A stretch of DNA of 64,000 nt from Bryobacterales bacterium. Its GTDB lineage: Bacteria > Acidobacteriota > Terriglobia > Bryobacterales > Bryobacteraceae. The stretch is taken from NCBI GenBank assembly GCA_016789745.1, contig JAEUQF010000152.1, positions 1-64,000 on the forward strand, given 5' to 3'. Positions within the stretch are counted from its first letter, which is position 1; every line of letters begins with the position of its first letter. Below, one piece after another: positions 8,566 to 17,670 of the stretch. The translations under genes were made by a program, and so were the position numbers. The notes below the pieces were generated by a model that was given only the letters and a program-made list of their open reading frames with translations, did not search any database and was not told the DNA's origin.

Positions 8566-9352
8566 GGCGGGTATAGGCGATTTGGAAGCCCTGGCGCTGG
8601 GCGTTGCGTTGGGAGCCGCTGCCGGCCTCGGCCACCATCATGGCGAGGTCGCAGTTGTGAGCCTGTGCGTATTGCATGCGGGCCTGGAGCAGGGCGGCTT
8701 GCAGGCCCTTGCGGCGATAGGCGGGGAGGGTGGCGGCTCCGGCAAACATGGCGATGCCGTCGTGGAGGGAGAGCAGCGCCGCGGCGGCCGGGGTGCCTTC
8801 GTAGTAGGCGAGGAAGGCGACGGAGTGCTCGCGGTTGGACTGCAGGGTGCCCATTTGTTCGAGGAAGGGGCGGAGGTCGGGGAGTTCGGCGGCCCAGGCT
8901 TCGGTGGAAACTTGGGACCAGAGGGTGGTGTCGGCGGCGACCGCTACAGTGCTGGCGGAGGGCGCGACCTGGAGGTCGCGCGCAGACGTGGACGTCTGCC
9001 CCACCAGCACGGAAGAGATTTCGATGGGGTGGTAGCCACGCGCGCAGAGCAAAGTTAAGGCGTCGACGCCGGCGAGGGGGCTGAGTTCGAGGTCCGTGTG
9101 CGCGCCGCGTTCGGTGAAGAAGGTTTCCACGTCATCGAGGATTTCGGCGATAAGGGGTTGGGCTACACCGAGGCCGAGGCACTGCGTGATGGGCGAATCG
9201 GCGCCGTCGTAGACCGCAACGCCGCCTCCGATCTCGCGCCAGGTTGCGGCGAATTCGGGATAGAGTTTCTGACGGGCTTCGGCAAACTCACGGCAGGCAT
9301 TGCCTTCGGCGCGTTCGAGGCGGCGGCTAAGGTTCAGATCGACCAGAATCAA
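8501..9352 (-). CDS. GNAT-family N-acetyltransferase with an in-frame REP palindrome
   Basis: 283 aa. The C-terminal half (about 140-265) has the acetyl-CoA-binding motif Y-R-R-K-G-L-Q-A-A-L (212-221) and the following helix; the N-terminal half (1-115) resembles a second degenerate GNAT-like domain. The linker between them (about residues 118-131) is encoded by a perfect twin palindrome of the same kind that flanks the RAYT transposase at 43 kb, so a mobile repeat has apparently inserted without breaking the frame. The gene begins 45 nt after the hybrid kinase stop and may be the last gene of a sigma/kinase/GNAT operon. It converges on and overlaps the bactofilin gene. Substrate unknown. Confidence 0.78.
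   Translation of the reverse strand: MILVDLNLSRRLERAEGNACREFAEARQKLYPEFAATWREIGGGVAVYDGADSPITQCLGLGVAQPLIAEILDDVETFFTERGAHTDLELSPLAGVDALTLLCARGYHPIEISSVLVGQTSTSARDLQVAPSASTVAVAADTTLWSQVSTEAWAAELPDLRPFLEQMGTLQSNREHSVAFLAYYEGTPAAAALLSLHDGIAMFAGAATLPAYRRKGLQAALLQARMQYAQAHNCDLAMMVAEAGSGSQRNAQRQGFQIAYTRLKWRKEAPGPARPPAQEPPPE
8962..8999. repeat. REP-like twin palindrome inside the GNAT gene
   Basis: Two abutting perfect hairpins: GCGCGACCT, loop GG, AGGTCGCGC (8962-8981), then GCAGACGT, loop GG, ACGTCTGC (8982-8999). The architecture (9-bp arm hairpin followed at once by an 8-bp arm hairpin, both with a GG loop, both beginning GC) is the same as at 43521-43558. It keeps the reading frame of the host gene. 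Confidence 0.85.
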
Positions 9353-9397
9353 GAAGGGTGCGGTGCTCCGGCTTGTAGCCTAGCATGGCTGGATGGA

Positions 9398-11437
9398 TTA
9401 AAGGTGGTGGCGTTCGGAGACGCGGGCGAGCGCATCCATGAGGTCATCGGGGCGGAACGGCTTGGCAACATAGTCGTCCATGCCGGCTTCGAGACAACGC
9501 TCGGCGTCGCCGCGAACGGCGAGCGCGGTGAGGGCAATGATGGGGATGTGGCGGCCGGTGTCGGACTCGGTTTCGCGGATGAGGCGGGTGGCTTCGAGGC
9601 CATCCATTTCGGGCATGTGGACGTCCATGAGGACAGCGTCAAAGGCGGACTTGCGGAGTTCTTCGATGACTTTGCGGCCGTCTTCGACCGAGCGGACGCG
9701 GTGTCCGGCTTTGGCGAGGGAGCGTTCGACGAGAGTACGGTTTACGAGGTTGTCTTCGGCGACGAGAATGTGGAGAGGGCGGCTGTTGGGGGCAGTGCGT
9801 TGCGGTGCGGGTGGTGGGGAGGTCGGGGTTTCGATGACGGGCGGGGCGGCAGCGCGCAGCGGGAGGCGAACGGTGAAGGTGCTTCCCTTCCCCAACTGGC
9901 TTTCGAGCGTAATGGAGCCTTTCATCATGCGCACCAGTTGGGCGGTGATGGCGAGGCCGAGGCCGGTGCCGCCGAAGCGGCGGGTGGTGGAGGCGTCGGC
10001 TTGGGTGAAGGACTCGAAGATGCGCTTGTGGAGGGCTTCCGGGATACCGATACCGGTGTCGCTGACAGTAAAGGAGACGCGCGGGGGATGTCCGGCAGAC
10101 TGTACGGAGACCAGCAGGGAGACACTGCCCTGCTCGGTAAACTTGATGGCGTTGCCTAAGAGGTTGATGAGCACCTGCTGGAGCCTGGCAGGATCTCCGA
10201 GGACGAACCGCGGGACGTCCTCGTCCACGGCTTCGCGAAGGGAGACGGCCTTTTCCTGTGCCTGGAGGGAGAGCATCAGGACGGAGCGATGGACGACGTC
10301 ACGGAGATCAAAGGAGATGTGCTCGATCTGGAGTTTCCCACTCTCAATGCGACTAAGGTCGAGGATGTCGTTCAGGATCACCAGCAGGCGCTGGGCGGAC
10401 TCGCGTGCCAGGCAGAGGTAATGGCGTTGTTCGGTGGACAGTTCCGTGCCGAGAGCGAGTTCGGTCATGCCGAGGACGCCGTGCATGGGGGTGCGCAATT
10501 CGTGGCTCATGTTGGCCAGGAACTGGGTACGGGCGCGGGCACTGGCTTCGGCGCGCTGGCGGGCTTTCTGGAGCAGGACGAGGAAGACAAGGCTGACGAG
10601 GAGGACGCCCACCAGCACAGCCACGGTCAGGCGCGCGCGGTCGTTCTTGAGGCGGATGGTGTTGAGCCAGCTGAACAGCGCCGTGTCGCTGGGATCAATG
10701 AACTTCCAGCGCGCCGCCAGTTCCAGCAGTTCGCCGTTAAGCGCCATATTGTCAATTTCAGCGCGAAGGCGCTCGGCCTGTTTTTCAAAGCCGAAGCGGG
10801 CACCAATCGAGAAGCCGCGGCCGCCTTCGCTGATCATCATCGACGCCAGCCGGACGCCCTCACACTCGGTGGGCCGATTGAGGAGCACCGAATCGACCAC
10901 GCGCATATCGAGCCAGGCAGCGTCGGCCTTGCCCTGGCAGAGTGGTACCAGGGCGTCGAGCGGCAGAGCCACGATGTCGATCACGGCAGTGGCCGGCAGT
11001 TGGAGAGTGGGCACGAAGCGGCGCGAGGGGCTGGTGAACAGGATACGCTTACCGGACAGTTCGGCAAGCGAGCGAACGCGGTCCGCCTCGCGGGTATACA
11101 TCATGGTGCCGAGCCGCCACCAGGGTTCCGTGAGATGCATCGATTCCTTGCGGGATTCAAAGTAGGTGACGACGGGCCAAAGGTCGGCAATGCCGGAGGC
11201 AAAGCTCTCGTCGGGACCAGTGGCCGACTTCACCCATTGCAACTGGATACCGGCGCGGGCGGCGGCGAGGTTCATCACATCGACACCAAAGCCAGTGGGG
11301 CGGCCAGCCGCGTCGATGTAGTTGAAATCCGGACTATGGTTGGTTCCGATGCGAACGATCCTGGGAGGCGAGACGGCCACACAGGACACGCTGATGGCGA
11401 TGACAGACCACAGGATAGCCGCGCTGAGACTACGCAT
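9398..11437 (-). CDS. Hybrid sensor histidine kinase with periplasmic SBP_bac_3 sensor and C-terminal receiver
   Basis: 679 aa. Order: signal sequence (1-22); solute-binding-type sensor (about 27-250: [22 protein letters not shown], and a W-L-D-M segment); a short soluble linker; transmembrane helix (about 270-290); HisKA with H312 in S-H-E-L-R-T-P; HATPase with N429, D-T-G-I-G (460-464) and G-T-G-L-G (490-494); Pro-rich linker; receiver with E561-D562, phospho-acceptor D605 and K659. It would sense a small ligand, perhaps an amino acid or similar, in the periplasm. No DNA-binding output and no neighbouring response regulator with one. It lies 58 nt downstream of the ECF sigma gene, so the two may be cotranscribed. 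Confidence 0.9.
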   Translation of the reverse strand: MRSLSAAILWSVIAISVSCVAVSPPRIVRIGTNHSPDFNYIDAAGRPTGFGVDVMNLAAARAGIQLQWVKSATGPDESFASGIADLWPVVTYFESRKESMHLTEPWWRLGTMMYTREADRVRSLAELSGKRILFTSPSRRFVPTLQLPATAVIDIVALPLDALVPLCQGKADAAWLDMRVVDSVLLNRPTECEGVRLASMMISEGGRGFSIGARFGFEKQAERLRAEIDNMALNGELLELAARWKFIDPSDTALFSWLNTIRLKNDRARLTVAVLVGVLLVSLVFLVLLQKARQRAEASARARTQFLANMSHELRTPMHGVLGMTELALGTELSTEQRHYLCLARESAQRLLVILNDILDLSRIESGKLQIEHISFDLRDVVHRSVLMLSLQAQEKAVSLREAVDEDVPRFVLGDPARLQQVLINLLGNAIKFTEQGSVSLLVSVQSAGHPPRVSFTVSDTGIGIPEALHKRIFESFTQADASTTRRFGGTGLGLAITAQLVRMMKGSITLESQLGKGSTFTVRLPLRAAAPPVIETPTSPPPAPQRTAPNSRPLHILVAEDNLVNRTLVERSLAKAGHRVRSVEDGRKVIEELRKSAFDAVLMDVHMPEMDGLEATRLIRETESDTGRHIPIIALTALAVRGDAERCLEAGMDDYVAKPFRPDDLMDALARVSERHHL

Positions 11438-11495
11438 GCCAGGCTATGGTACTTATCGTACAGCCAAGCGGCAGGCTAGAGCATGTATTTGTGCA

Positions 11496-12089
11496 TTAGT
11501 GCACAGAATTTTCGAGCCTCTTCTGGAGACCCAAGTAGGTCCGGAACAGCAAGGATTTGACGGCCGACAGGGAAATACCCAGCCTTGCCGCAATCTCGAC
11601 GTACTCCAACTCATGGTATTTATGCAGGATGAGTGCAGTGCGCTGGCGCTCCGGGAGTTCCTCGATGGCCTGGCGGACGGCCTCGATGGTTTCGCGGCGC
11701 AGGCTTTGGCGCTCGGGCGACGGGATGTTGTCGGTTAGGGTGCGGCGGAGCTGGCAATCCGGGACATCGTAGCTGGTCACGCCGCGGCTCGCCCTCTGGG
11801 AACGCATCCAGTTCAACGCACGGTTGAACGCAATGCGGTAGAGCCAGGTATGAAAGGAGGCGGTGGGTTCATAGCGCTCCCTGGCCTGGTAGACGCGCAG
11901 GAAGACCTCCTGCGACAGCTCTTCGGCTACGGCGGCGTCGCGGGTCATGCGGTTCAGCAGCCGCTGCACACTCACCCGATGACGTTGGTGAAGCACTTCA
12001 AAGCTGGCACCGTCGCCTTGCTTAACGGCCAGCATCAGTTCGCAATCGCCGATAGTTTCCACGCTTTTTCGGACCCTTCGTAAAGGCAC
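11496..12089 (-). CDS. ECF-family RNA polymerase sigma factor
   Basis: 197 aa from a GTG at 12089 (another GTG at 12062 is possible). Region 2 is seen at about 38-105 (L-S-Q-E-V-F-L-R-V-Y, then F-H-T-W-L-Y-R-I-A-F-N) and region 4 at about 135-190 (E-A-I-E-E-L-P-E-R-Q-R, Y-V-E-I-A-A-R-L-G-I-S-L-S-A-V-K-S). It directs core RNA polymerase to a specific promoter set. No anti-sigma gene follows; instead the next gene in the same direction is a hybrid kinase, so control may run through that kinase or not depend on a classical anti-sigma factor. The 154-nt gap upstream holds the likely promoter. Confidence 0.9.
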   Translation of the reverse strand: MPLRRVRKSVETIGDCELMLAVKQGDGASFEVLHQRHRVSVQRLLNRMTRDAAVAEELSQEVFLRVYQARERYEPTASFHTWLYRIAFNRALNWMRSQRASRGVTSYDVPDCQLRRTLTDNIPSPERQSLRRETIEAVRQAIEELPERQRTALILHKYHELEYVEIAARLGISLSAVKSLLFRTYLGLQKRLENSVH

Positions 12090-12243
12090 ACGCGTCCCCT
12101 AATGTTAAGAATGTAAAGGCTTTGGACGCGGCCCTGCTGGGGACATGGACGAGAATTCCTCGCCCCCGGGTTACAGGAATCTGGTAGTGTAACGAAGATT
12201 TTTTCTTAGGGGCAGCGGGCGGCTGCGCGCGCCGGGTGTGAAA

Positions 12244-13659
12244 TCAAGTACGCAGGCGGGGCACCAGGGCGGTGCTGCCATGGACGTCGGTCAACCGGAA
12301 GTCCCTGCCCTGATAGGGGAAAGTGAGTTTGGTGTGGTCCAGGCCGAGCAGGGCGAGGATGCTGGCGTGCAGGTCGTGGACGTGTACGCCGTCCTCGATT
12401 TGGCGGAGGCCGATCTCGTCGGTGCGGCCGATGACTTTGCCGCCCTTGACGCCGCCGCCTGCCAGCCAGATTGTAAAGCCGTACGGGTTATGGTCGCGGC
12501 CGAGCGAGTCGCCCCCGCCGTTCATGCTGCCGTCGGAGGTAGGGGTGCGGCCGAATTCCCCGCCCCAGACGACGAGGGTGGAATCAAGCAAGCCGCGTTT
12601 CGCCAGATCTTCGAGCAGACCGGCGATGGGCTTGTCTGTCTTAGCAGCCATGCGCTGGTGATTGGCGTCGCACTGCTTGTGGCCGTCCCAGTCTTCGCCG
12701 CCGGTGGTGTTGCCGGACCATAGTTGGACGAAGCGTACACCGCGCTCCACCAGGCGGCGGGCCATGAGGCAGCGGGCACCGAAGTCGGCGGTGCGCGGGT
12801 CATCCATGCCGTACAGAGCGCGGGTGGCGGCCGACTCCTTGCTGAGGTCGGCGAGTTCGGGCGCGGTGGACTGCATACGGAAGGCGAGTTCGTAACTGGC
12901 GATACGGGCGTCAAGGGCCGAGTCCTCGCGGCGCGGTTCGCGATGGCGTTCGTTGAACCATTTGAGTTCATCCAGCCACTGGCGCTGGCTGGCGGAGGTC
13001 ATGCTTTCGGGGCGTTTCAGGTTCAGGATGGGCGACGGCCCCTGGCGGAGCGTGGTGCCCTGGTAGACGGCGGGCAGGAAGCCGGAACTCCACACCTCCG
13101 GGCCGCTCTTGATGCCGCCTTCCAGCATGACGACGAAGGCGGGGAGGGAGTCGCTTTCGCTGCCCAATCCGTAAACCACCCAGGAGCCGACGCTGGGGCG
13201 GCCGAGGCGCGGCCAGCCGTTGTTGAGGAAGTTGAGGGCGGCGGTGTGGGTGAAGCCGTCGTGATACATGCTTTTGATGACGGCGAGTTTGTCGGCGTGG
13301 TGGGCGAGGTTCGGCAGCAGGTCCGACATCTCGATGCCGGCCTGGCCGTGGCGTTGGAAGGTGCGCTTAGAGCCGAGCACCGGCGATTCGTTGAACTTGG
13401 AGAATTGCAACTGCACGTGGCCGAAGCTGGCGGGTACCAGTTGGCCGTGCAGGCGGTTGAGTGCGGGTTTGGGATCGAACAGCTCGATGTGGCTGGGACC
13501 GCCGTGCATGAACAGAGAGATGACGGCTTTGGCGGAGGCGGGCAGGGTCTTGGCGGCAGCCGGGGGAGCGGCCTGGGCGCGCTGGCCCAGCCAGTTGGCG
13601 GCCACCCAGCCGAGGCCAAGGCCGGAGCGTTCCAGGAAGGCGCGGCGGTTAATCGACAT
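12244..13659 (-). CDS. DUF1501 domain protein, Tat-exported sulfatase/phosphatase-superfamily relative
   Basis: 471 aa with a Tat signal (I-N-R-R-A-F-L-E-R-S-G then a hydrophobic run ending AQAAP). The DUF1501 pattern is clear: F-M-H-G-G-P-S-H-I-E-L-F-D-P-K-P near 50, L-L-P-N-L-A-H-H-A-D-K-L near 110, C-L-M-A-R-R-L-V-E-R-G-V-R-F-V-Q near 300, W-G-G-E-F-G-R-T-P near 370 and D-H-N-P-Y-G-F near 390. DUF1501 proteins belong to the alkaline-phosphatase fold and are typical of planctomycetes and Solibacter-like acidobacteria, always next to a PSD1 gene, as here (11-nt overlap). Their reaction is not established; sulfated-polysaccharide breakdown has been proposed. Confidence 0.88.
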   Translation of the reverse strand: MSINRRAFLERSGLGLGWVAANWLGQRAQAAPPAAAKTLPASAKAVISLFMHGGPSHIELFDPKPALNRLHGQLVPASFGHVQLQFSKFNESPVLGSKRTFQRHGQAGIEMSDLLPNLAHHADKLAVIKSMYHDGFTHTAALNFLNNGWPRLGRPSVGSWVVYGLGSESDSLPAFVVMLEGGIKSGPEVWSSGFLPAVYQGTTLRQGPSPILNLKRPESMTSASQRQWLDELKWFNERHREPRREDSALDARIASYELAFRMQSTAPELADLSKESAATRALYGMDDPRTADFGARCLMARRLVERGVRFVQLWSGNTTGGEDWDGHKQCDANHQRMAAKTDKPIAGLLEDLAKRGLLDSTLVVWGGEFGRTPTSDGSMNGGGDSLGRDHNPYGFTIWLAGGGVKGGKVIGRTDEIGLRQIEDGVHVHDLHASILALLGLDHTKLTFPYQGRDFRLTDVHGSTALVPRLRT

Positions 13660-15991
13660 AGATCATCTCGCTTAAGTTGAGGACCAGAAGGCAGAGTTTG
13701 TCCAGGCCCGCGTTGGGGAGGTAGGCCAGGGCACGGCGCTGTTCTTCGGCATCGGGCGGACGACCGAGGGCGAGGCGCCAGGCGTGGTCGACTTGCGCGG
13801 CGGGGTCGGGCCCGGCGTCTTTCTTGAGGCGTGCGGCGAAACGGGCGGCGGACTTTGTTAAGAACTCGCCGTTCATCATGGCCAGCGATTGCGGGGCGAC
13901 CGTGGACTCTTCGCGGCGGGCGCAACTGGCGCTGGCGTCCGGCGAGTTGAAGACTTCCATCATGGGATTGCGGAAGCTGCGCTTGACGAACAGATAGACG
14001 CTGCGGCGGTCGTGTTCGGCGGGATCGGCTGTGATAGGCCACTGGGAGGGGTCGCGCATGCCGTCCATCTCTTCGCGGCTCAGTTCGGGAACAACGGGTT
14101 CGCCGAACATCTTGGCATTGAGGGCGCCGGAGGTGGCCAGGATGTTGTCGCGGATCTCTTCGGCTTCCAGGCGGCGGCGGTTCATGCGCCAGAGGAGGCG
14201 ATTTTCGGAATCCTTGGCCAGCGAGGCGGGAACGGCTTGGCTGGAACGCTGGTAGGCATCGGAGAGCAGGATCTGGCGATGAAGTTTCTTGAGGCTCCAG
14301 CCATTTTCGATGAGTTCGGCGGCCAGCCAGTCGAGCAGTTCGGGATGGGAGGGGGCATCGCCCTGGCGGCCGAAGTCGTTGGGGGTGGCGACCAGGCCTT
14401 GTCCGAAGTGCCAGCCCCAGATGCGGTTGACCATCACACGGGCGAGCAGCGGATGGTCGCGCGAGGTGAGCCATTCGGCGAGAGCTTTTCGGCGGCGCGG
14501 GATGAACCACTGTGTATCCGCGGGCTCATCGATAGCAGGGGCGGGGCCGAGCGAAGCCGGGAAGCCGGGCGTCACCCTCTCGCCCTTCTGTTTGAACTCG
14601 CCGCCGGCCAGCACGTGGGTGTCGGGAACGGGCGCGGTGTGGACCAGCAGGTTGGCCTTAGCGTAGAGGGTAGGCGCCTTCATGTAGGCTTCGCCGAGTT
14701 GGCGGAGCAGGCTCTCGCGCTGGTCACGTTCTTCGGGAGTGTAGTCGAGCTTGGCGCCCTTGGGCAGCGATTTCTGGCGTTCGCGCACGGCGGCGTCCAG
14801 TAGTTGCAGCCTGCGTTTGAGCTGGTCGGCGGCGACGACTTTGGCCTGATGGCGCGTGTATTCGAAGATGCCCATCTGGCTGACGATGGGAACTTCGCGA
14901 TCCTCACTGCCGGCAAAGACTGCGGAGAGGCGGTAGTAGTCCTTCTGGCTGATGGGATCGAACTTATGGTCGTGGCAACGGGCGCAGTTGAAGGTGAGGC
15001 CGAGGAAGGCGGCGGCGGTGGTTTCGACGGCTTCGGCCTGCCATTCGGCGCGCCACTGGTCGCCGAAGAAGGTGAATTCGACGGGCAGCGCGCCCAGGCT
15101 GTAGAGCGACGTGCCGAGCCGGCGCTCGAGATTCGCGGCCTTCGACTTCGGCATCTCATAGGCGCCGGCAAGATCAAGGTTGTCGGGCCAGATCTCGTCG
15201 GCGGCGATTTGCTCTTTGACAAAGGTGTCGAAGGGCTTGTCGTTGTTGAAGGAGCGGATGACGTAGTCGCGGTAGCGCCAGGCGTTGGCGAGCAGGACGT
15301 CGGTTTCAAAGCCGCCGGTGTCGGCGTAGCGGATCACATCCAGCCAGTGACGGCCCCAGCGTTCGCCATAGCGGGGCGACTCCAGCAGGCGATCGATGAG
15401 CTTTTCGTAAGCCTGCGGATCTTTGTCGTTGAGGAAGCGATCGACGTCGGCGGGGTCGGGCGGAAGGCCGTGGAGGTTGAAGGAGAGGCGGCGGATGAGG
15501 GTACGGCGATCGGCGGGCGGCGCGGCGGCGAGGCCAGCTTTGCTCAGCGCGGTGTTAATGTAGCGGTCGATGGGGCTGGAGGCTGACCCAGCGGGGACGG
15601 GCGGGCGGATGATCTTGCGGAAGGACCACCAGGAAGGCGCGGATTTGGCTTCGCCGGTCCAGGGGGCTCCGGCGGCGATCCAGGCACGGATGGCGTCGAT
15701 TTCTTCGGGGCCGAGCGCGGCTTTACCGGGCGGCATTTTGACGTCGCCATCGCGCTTCACGGCACGATAGAGGAGGCTGTCTTCGGGCTTGCCGGGCACG
15801 ATGGCGGCCCCGCGCGCGCCGCCGGTGAGCATGGCAGGACGCTGACGCAGGTCGAGTCCGGCCATCTTCGAGGCGCCATGACAGGAGACACACTTGGCTT
15901 CGATGATCCGGCGTGCGGCAGACTCCGGCGTAGCATTCTGCGCGGAAGTAGCCGCAGGCGCTAGCGACAAGGCTAGGAGCATCCTCAGCAT
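13649..15991 (-). CDS. PSD1 / DUF1549-DUF1553 protein with N-terminal cytochrome c domain
   Basis: 780 aa. After a signal peptide (about 1-18) there is a planctomycete-type cytochrome domain with one heme site (C34-V-S-C37-H38) and the G-G-A-R-G-A-A-I-V-P-G-K-P-E-D-S-L segment; then DUF1549 (about 145-355, with W-G-R-H-W-L-D and C-A-R-C-H-D-H-K-F-D-P); then DUF1553 (about 505-770, R-V-M-V-N-R-I-W, F-G-Q-G-L-V-A-T-P-N-D-F-G). The C-A-R-C-H in DUF1549 may be a second heme site. Partner of the overlapping DUF1501 gene. A TATACT hexamer at 16005-16010 on this strand ends 13 nt before the ATG. Function inferred only: a periplasmic redox step coupled to polymer degradation. Confidence 0.88.
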   Translation of the reverse strand: MLRMLLALSLAPAATSAQNATPESAARRIIEAKCVSCHGASKMAGLDLRQRPAMLTGGARGAAIVPGKPEDSLLYRAVKRDGDVKMPPGKAALGPEEIDAIRAWIAAGAPWTGEAKSAPSWWSFRKIIRPPVPAGSASSPIDRYINTALSKAGLAAAPPADRRTLIRRLSFNLHGLPPDPADVDRFLNDKDPQAYEKLIDRLLESPRYGERWGRHWLDVIRYADTGGFETDVLLANAWRYRDYVIRSFNNDKPFDTFVKEQIAADEIWPDNLDLAGAYEMPKSKAANLERRLGTSLYSLGALPVEFTFFGDQWRAEWQAEAVETTAAAFLGLTFNCARCHDHKFDPISQKDYYRLSAVFAGSEDREVPIVSQMGIFEYTRHQAKVVAADQLKRRLQLLDAAVRERQKSLPKGAKLDYTPEERDQRESLLRQLGEAYMKAPTLYAKANLLVHTAPVPDTHVLAGGEFKQKGERVTPGFPASLGPAPAIDEPADTQWFIPRRRKALAEWLTSRDHPLLARVMVNRIWGWHFGQGLVATPNDFGRQGDAPSHPELLDWLAAELIENGWSLKKLHRQILLSDAYQRSSQAVPASLAKDSENRLLWRMNRRRLEAEEIRDNILATSGALNAKMFGEPVVPELSREEMDGMRDPSQWPITADPAEHDRRSVYLFVKRSFRNPMMEVFNSPDASASCARREESTVAPQSLAMMNGEFLTKSAARFAARLKKDAGPDPAAQVDHAWRLALGRPPDAEEQRRALAYLPNAGLDKLCLLVLNLSEMIYVD

Positions 15992-16004
15992 CGTATTGCT
16001 GAGC

Positions 16005-16012
16005 AGTATATT
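16005..16012. promoter_or_regulatory. Overlapping divergent -10 elements between PSD1 and the 16033 gene
   Basis: The eight bases AGTATATT read as TATACT on the minus strand (16005-16010) and TATATT on the plus strand (16007-16012). They are 13 nt from the PSD1 ATG and 20 nt from the ATG at 16033. The -35 regions on both sides are poor, so this is a pattern-based call. Confidence 0.4.
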
Positions 16013-16032
16013 GCATTCGGCTGCCGGTGAGA

Positions 16033-16533
16033 ATGGGCGTGATCGATCCGGGTGGCCGAATCAGTCAGGACGAGATGGAAGGCCAGACAGTGGAACTGAA
16101 AGGACCGGACTTCGCACGGAGTGCGGGTACGATTCTGACGCAGTTGGCAGGAGCGCGGATCAGCGAGTTGCGGATCTATCCTGGGGCGGCGACAGCGAAG
16201 GTGGACGACATCGCGGCGGCGGTAAACCAATTGAAGCCGCTGTTCGGCACGGATGCGATCGTGATGTTATACGACGTACAGATGCTGGCGTCGCTGCTGC
16301 TGCGAGCAAGCCTGGGCGTTAAGATCGGGATGCCGGTAGGAGTGGCACCGCCCGTGGCGCCAATGGCCATTCTGGGACCGGGACCGTTGATCGGTGGGTT
16401 GCTGGAAACCCTGCCCGGACATGTAACCGCGTCACGGCATTCGTTGCTCAGCCGTGTCCAGACAAAGATCGTGACCCTGCAGCAGAAGTTGAAAGCCAAG
16501 GCTGCTCCGCAGGAGTTATGGGTGCGGCGGTGA
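16033..16533 (+). CDS. Conserved-looking hypothetical protein
   Basis: 166 aa; the ATG at 16033 is taken, though a GTG at 16027 is in frame. No Shine-Dalgarno sequence is convincing. The sequence is soluble in character, with an alternating alpha/beta look in the first 90 residues (V-E-L-K-G-P-D-F-A-R, I-S-E-L-R-I-Y-P-G-A, A-I-V-M-L-Y-D), then a Gly/Pro/Ala-rich hydrophobic stretch (about 105-130: V-G-V-A-P-P-V-A-P-M-A-I-L-G-P-G-P) that could associate with a membrane, and a basic helix at the end. I do not recognise the family. It runs divergently from PSD1 and its last 18 nt overlap the next gene on the other strand. Confidence 0.6.
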   Translation: MGVIDPGGRISQDEMEGQTVELKGPDFARSAGTILTQLAGARISELRIYPGAATAKVDDIAAAVNQLKPLFGTDAIVMLYDVQMLASLLLRASLGVKIGMPVGVAPPVAPMAILGPGPLIGGLLETLPGHVTASRHSLLSRVQTKIVTLQQKLKAKAAPQELWVRR

Positions 16534-16869
16534 GGGTTCCTGCTCAACGGAGATGTACATGGGTCCGGCGCCCAGGGTAGCGACAAGGAACCAGGTGAAG
16601 CGCCCGTTGCGGTTGATGAGCTGGTAGTGGATCTCTTCGCCGGGCTTCAGTTCGAACTTCACGGTCTTCCAGACGAACGTGTTGTTGACGACCAGTTCGT
16701 GGCGGCCGGCGGTGATGGGCACGCGGGAACTGCGTCCGTAGATCAGGGTACCGAGCGTGGCGCCATCCAATTTGACGATCAGTTGGCGCTGCTGGTTGTC
16801 GCGCGGCGACGTGCGCGACAGGCGCAGAAAAGCTTCCTCCCGCGGCGGGGCGGGATTCTCATCGGGCAT
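16516..16869 (-). CDS. Small beta-rich hypothetical protein
   Basis: 117 aa with a good ribosome site (AGAGGA about 6 nt before the ATG). Predominantly beta: Q-L-I-V-K-L-D-G-A-T-L-G-T-L-I-Y-G, then V-P-I-T-A-G-R-H-E-L-V-V-N-N-T-F-V-W-K-T-V, then a W-F-L-V-A-T-L-G-A-G-P hydrophobic segment. The strand-turn pattern with T-A-G-R-H-E-L is like PEGA-type carrier domains, but there is no signal peptide. Family not firmly recognised. It lies 38 nt upstream of no other gene start; the next gene on this strand ends at 16908. Confidence 0.6.
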   Translation of the reverse strand: MPDENPAPPREEAFLRLSRTSPRDNQQRQLIVKLDGATLGTLIYGRSSRVPITAGRHELVVNNTFVWKTVKFELKPGEEIHYQLINRNGRFTWFLVATLGAGPMYISVEQEPSPPHP

Positions 16870-16907
16870 GCATATCCTCTAACTTCCAGGATGCCACGGC
16901 AGAAGGA

Positions 16908-17300
16908 TTAGTGACGGGGATTCGCGGGAGTCTCGGACTCGCCAAGCCCGCCGGTGACGTGCACGGCCACCAAGTCCTTGAGAAACTCCGGACGGGCTTC
17001 GATGGTGACCAGCGTCCCCACCAGCTTTTCACCGGATTTCACCGGCTTCTTTCCTTCAAAGAATGCGGTCTTCTTGTTGACGAAGAAGGTGAGTTCCTGG
17101 TCGCCTTCGACTACCAGTTCGAGCTTGCCTTTCTCCAGGCGGCGGAGCACGCCGTGGAATTCGACGAGCAGGCCGGGCGTGGCGTCCTTGGGCGATACTT
17201 TATTGCGATTGTCGCCGCCGCGGCGCTGCTGGGCGAAGATGCCGCCGGGCAGGGCGAGGGCGGTGAGCAATAGAAGGCGGCGGCGGACGATCGCGGACAT
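16908..17300 (-). CDS. Small secreted hypothetical protein
   Basis: 130 aa from the ATG at 17300; this start is chosen because it gives a signal peptide (MSAIVRRRLLLLTALALPGG...AQQ) and has AAAGGA upstream, whereas the longer frame begins within the cytochrome gene. The mature part is basic then beta-rich (G-L-L-V-E-F-H-G-V-L-R-R-L-E-K-G-K-L-E-L, V-T-I-E-A-R-P-E-F-L). It starts 14 nt after the stop of the triheme cytochrome gene and is probably cotranscribed with it. No family recognised; a periplasmic role beside the cytochrome is an inference from position. Confidence 0.65.
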   Translation of the reverse strand: MSAIVRRRLLLLTALALPGGIFAQQRRGGDNRNKVSPKDATPGLLVEFHGVLRRLEKGKLELVVEGDQELTFFVNKKTAFFEGKKPVKSGEKLVGTLVTIEARPEFLKDLVAVHVTGGLGESETPANPRH

Positions 17301-17313
17301 TGCTTCCTTTAGT

Positions 17314-17670
17314 TTAGTCCCCGGCTTTGGCACCTTTGACGTGGCACTTGGCGCAGTTGCCTTTGGCCTCAAAAGTGGAGCCGCCAGGATGGTGGCAACC
17401 CGCACAGGAGGCCTTTTTGGCTTCGGCTGTCTTGTGCATAGCGGCCTTGTAGTTGAGGGGTGCGGTCTTGTCCTGCGGGAACAACTTGTCGTGGCAGGCT
17501 TTACAGTCGTTCTTGGCCGCCTTCACATGCTGGGCATGGTCAAAAGTGACGGCTCCGGTTTTGGCGGCATATTTGATCTTGTCAGGAGCTTTTTTCTCCT
17601 GGGCCGCGGTATCTAAGGCCACCGAGCCCAGCAGGCAGATCAGGGTCAGGGCTGCGAATAGCAAACGCAT
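17314..17670 (-). CDS. Triheme cytochrome c, class III/c7-like
   Basis: 118 aa with a signal peptide (about 1-23). Three heme-binding motifs: C56-K-A-C-H60, C89-A-G-C-H93 and C106-A-K-C-H110, with candidate distal histidines at 45, 48 and 79 (F-D-H-A-Q-H and A-M-H-K). This fits the small periplasmic c7/PpcA-like fold of about 70-90 mature residues that carries low-potential electrons to extracellular or periplasmic reductases. The ribosome site is perfect (AAGGAGGT, 5 nt before the ATG), so strong translation is expected. The small secreted protein follows in the same transcript. Partner reductase not in the immediate neighbourhood. Confidence 0.88.
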   Translation of the reverse strand: MRLLFAALTLICLLGSVALDTAAQEKKAPDKIKYAAKTGAVTFDHAQHVKAAKNDCKACHDKLFPQDKTAPLNYKAAMHKTAEAKKASCAGCHHPGGSTFEAKGNCAKCHVKGAKAGD

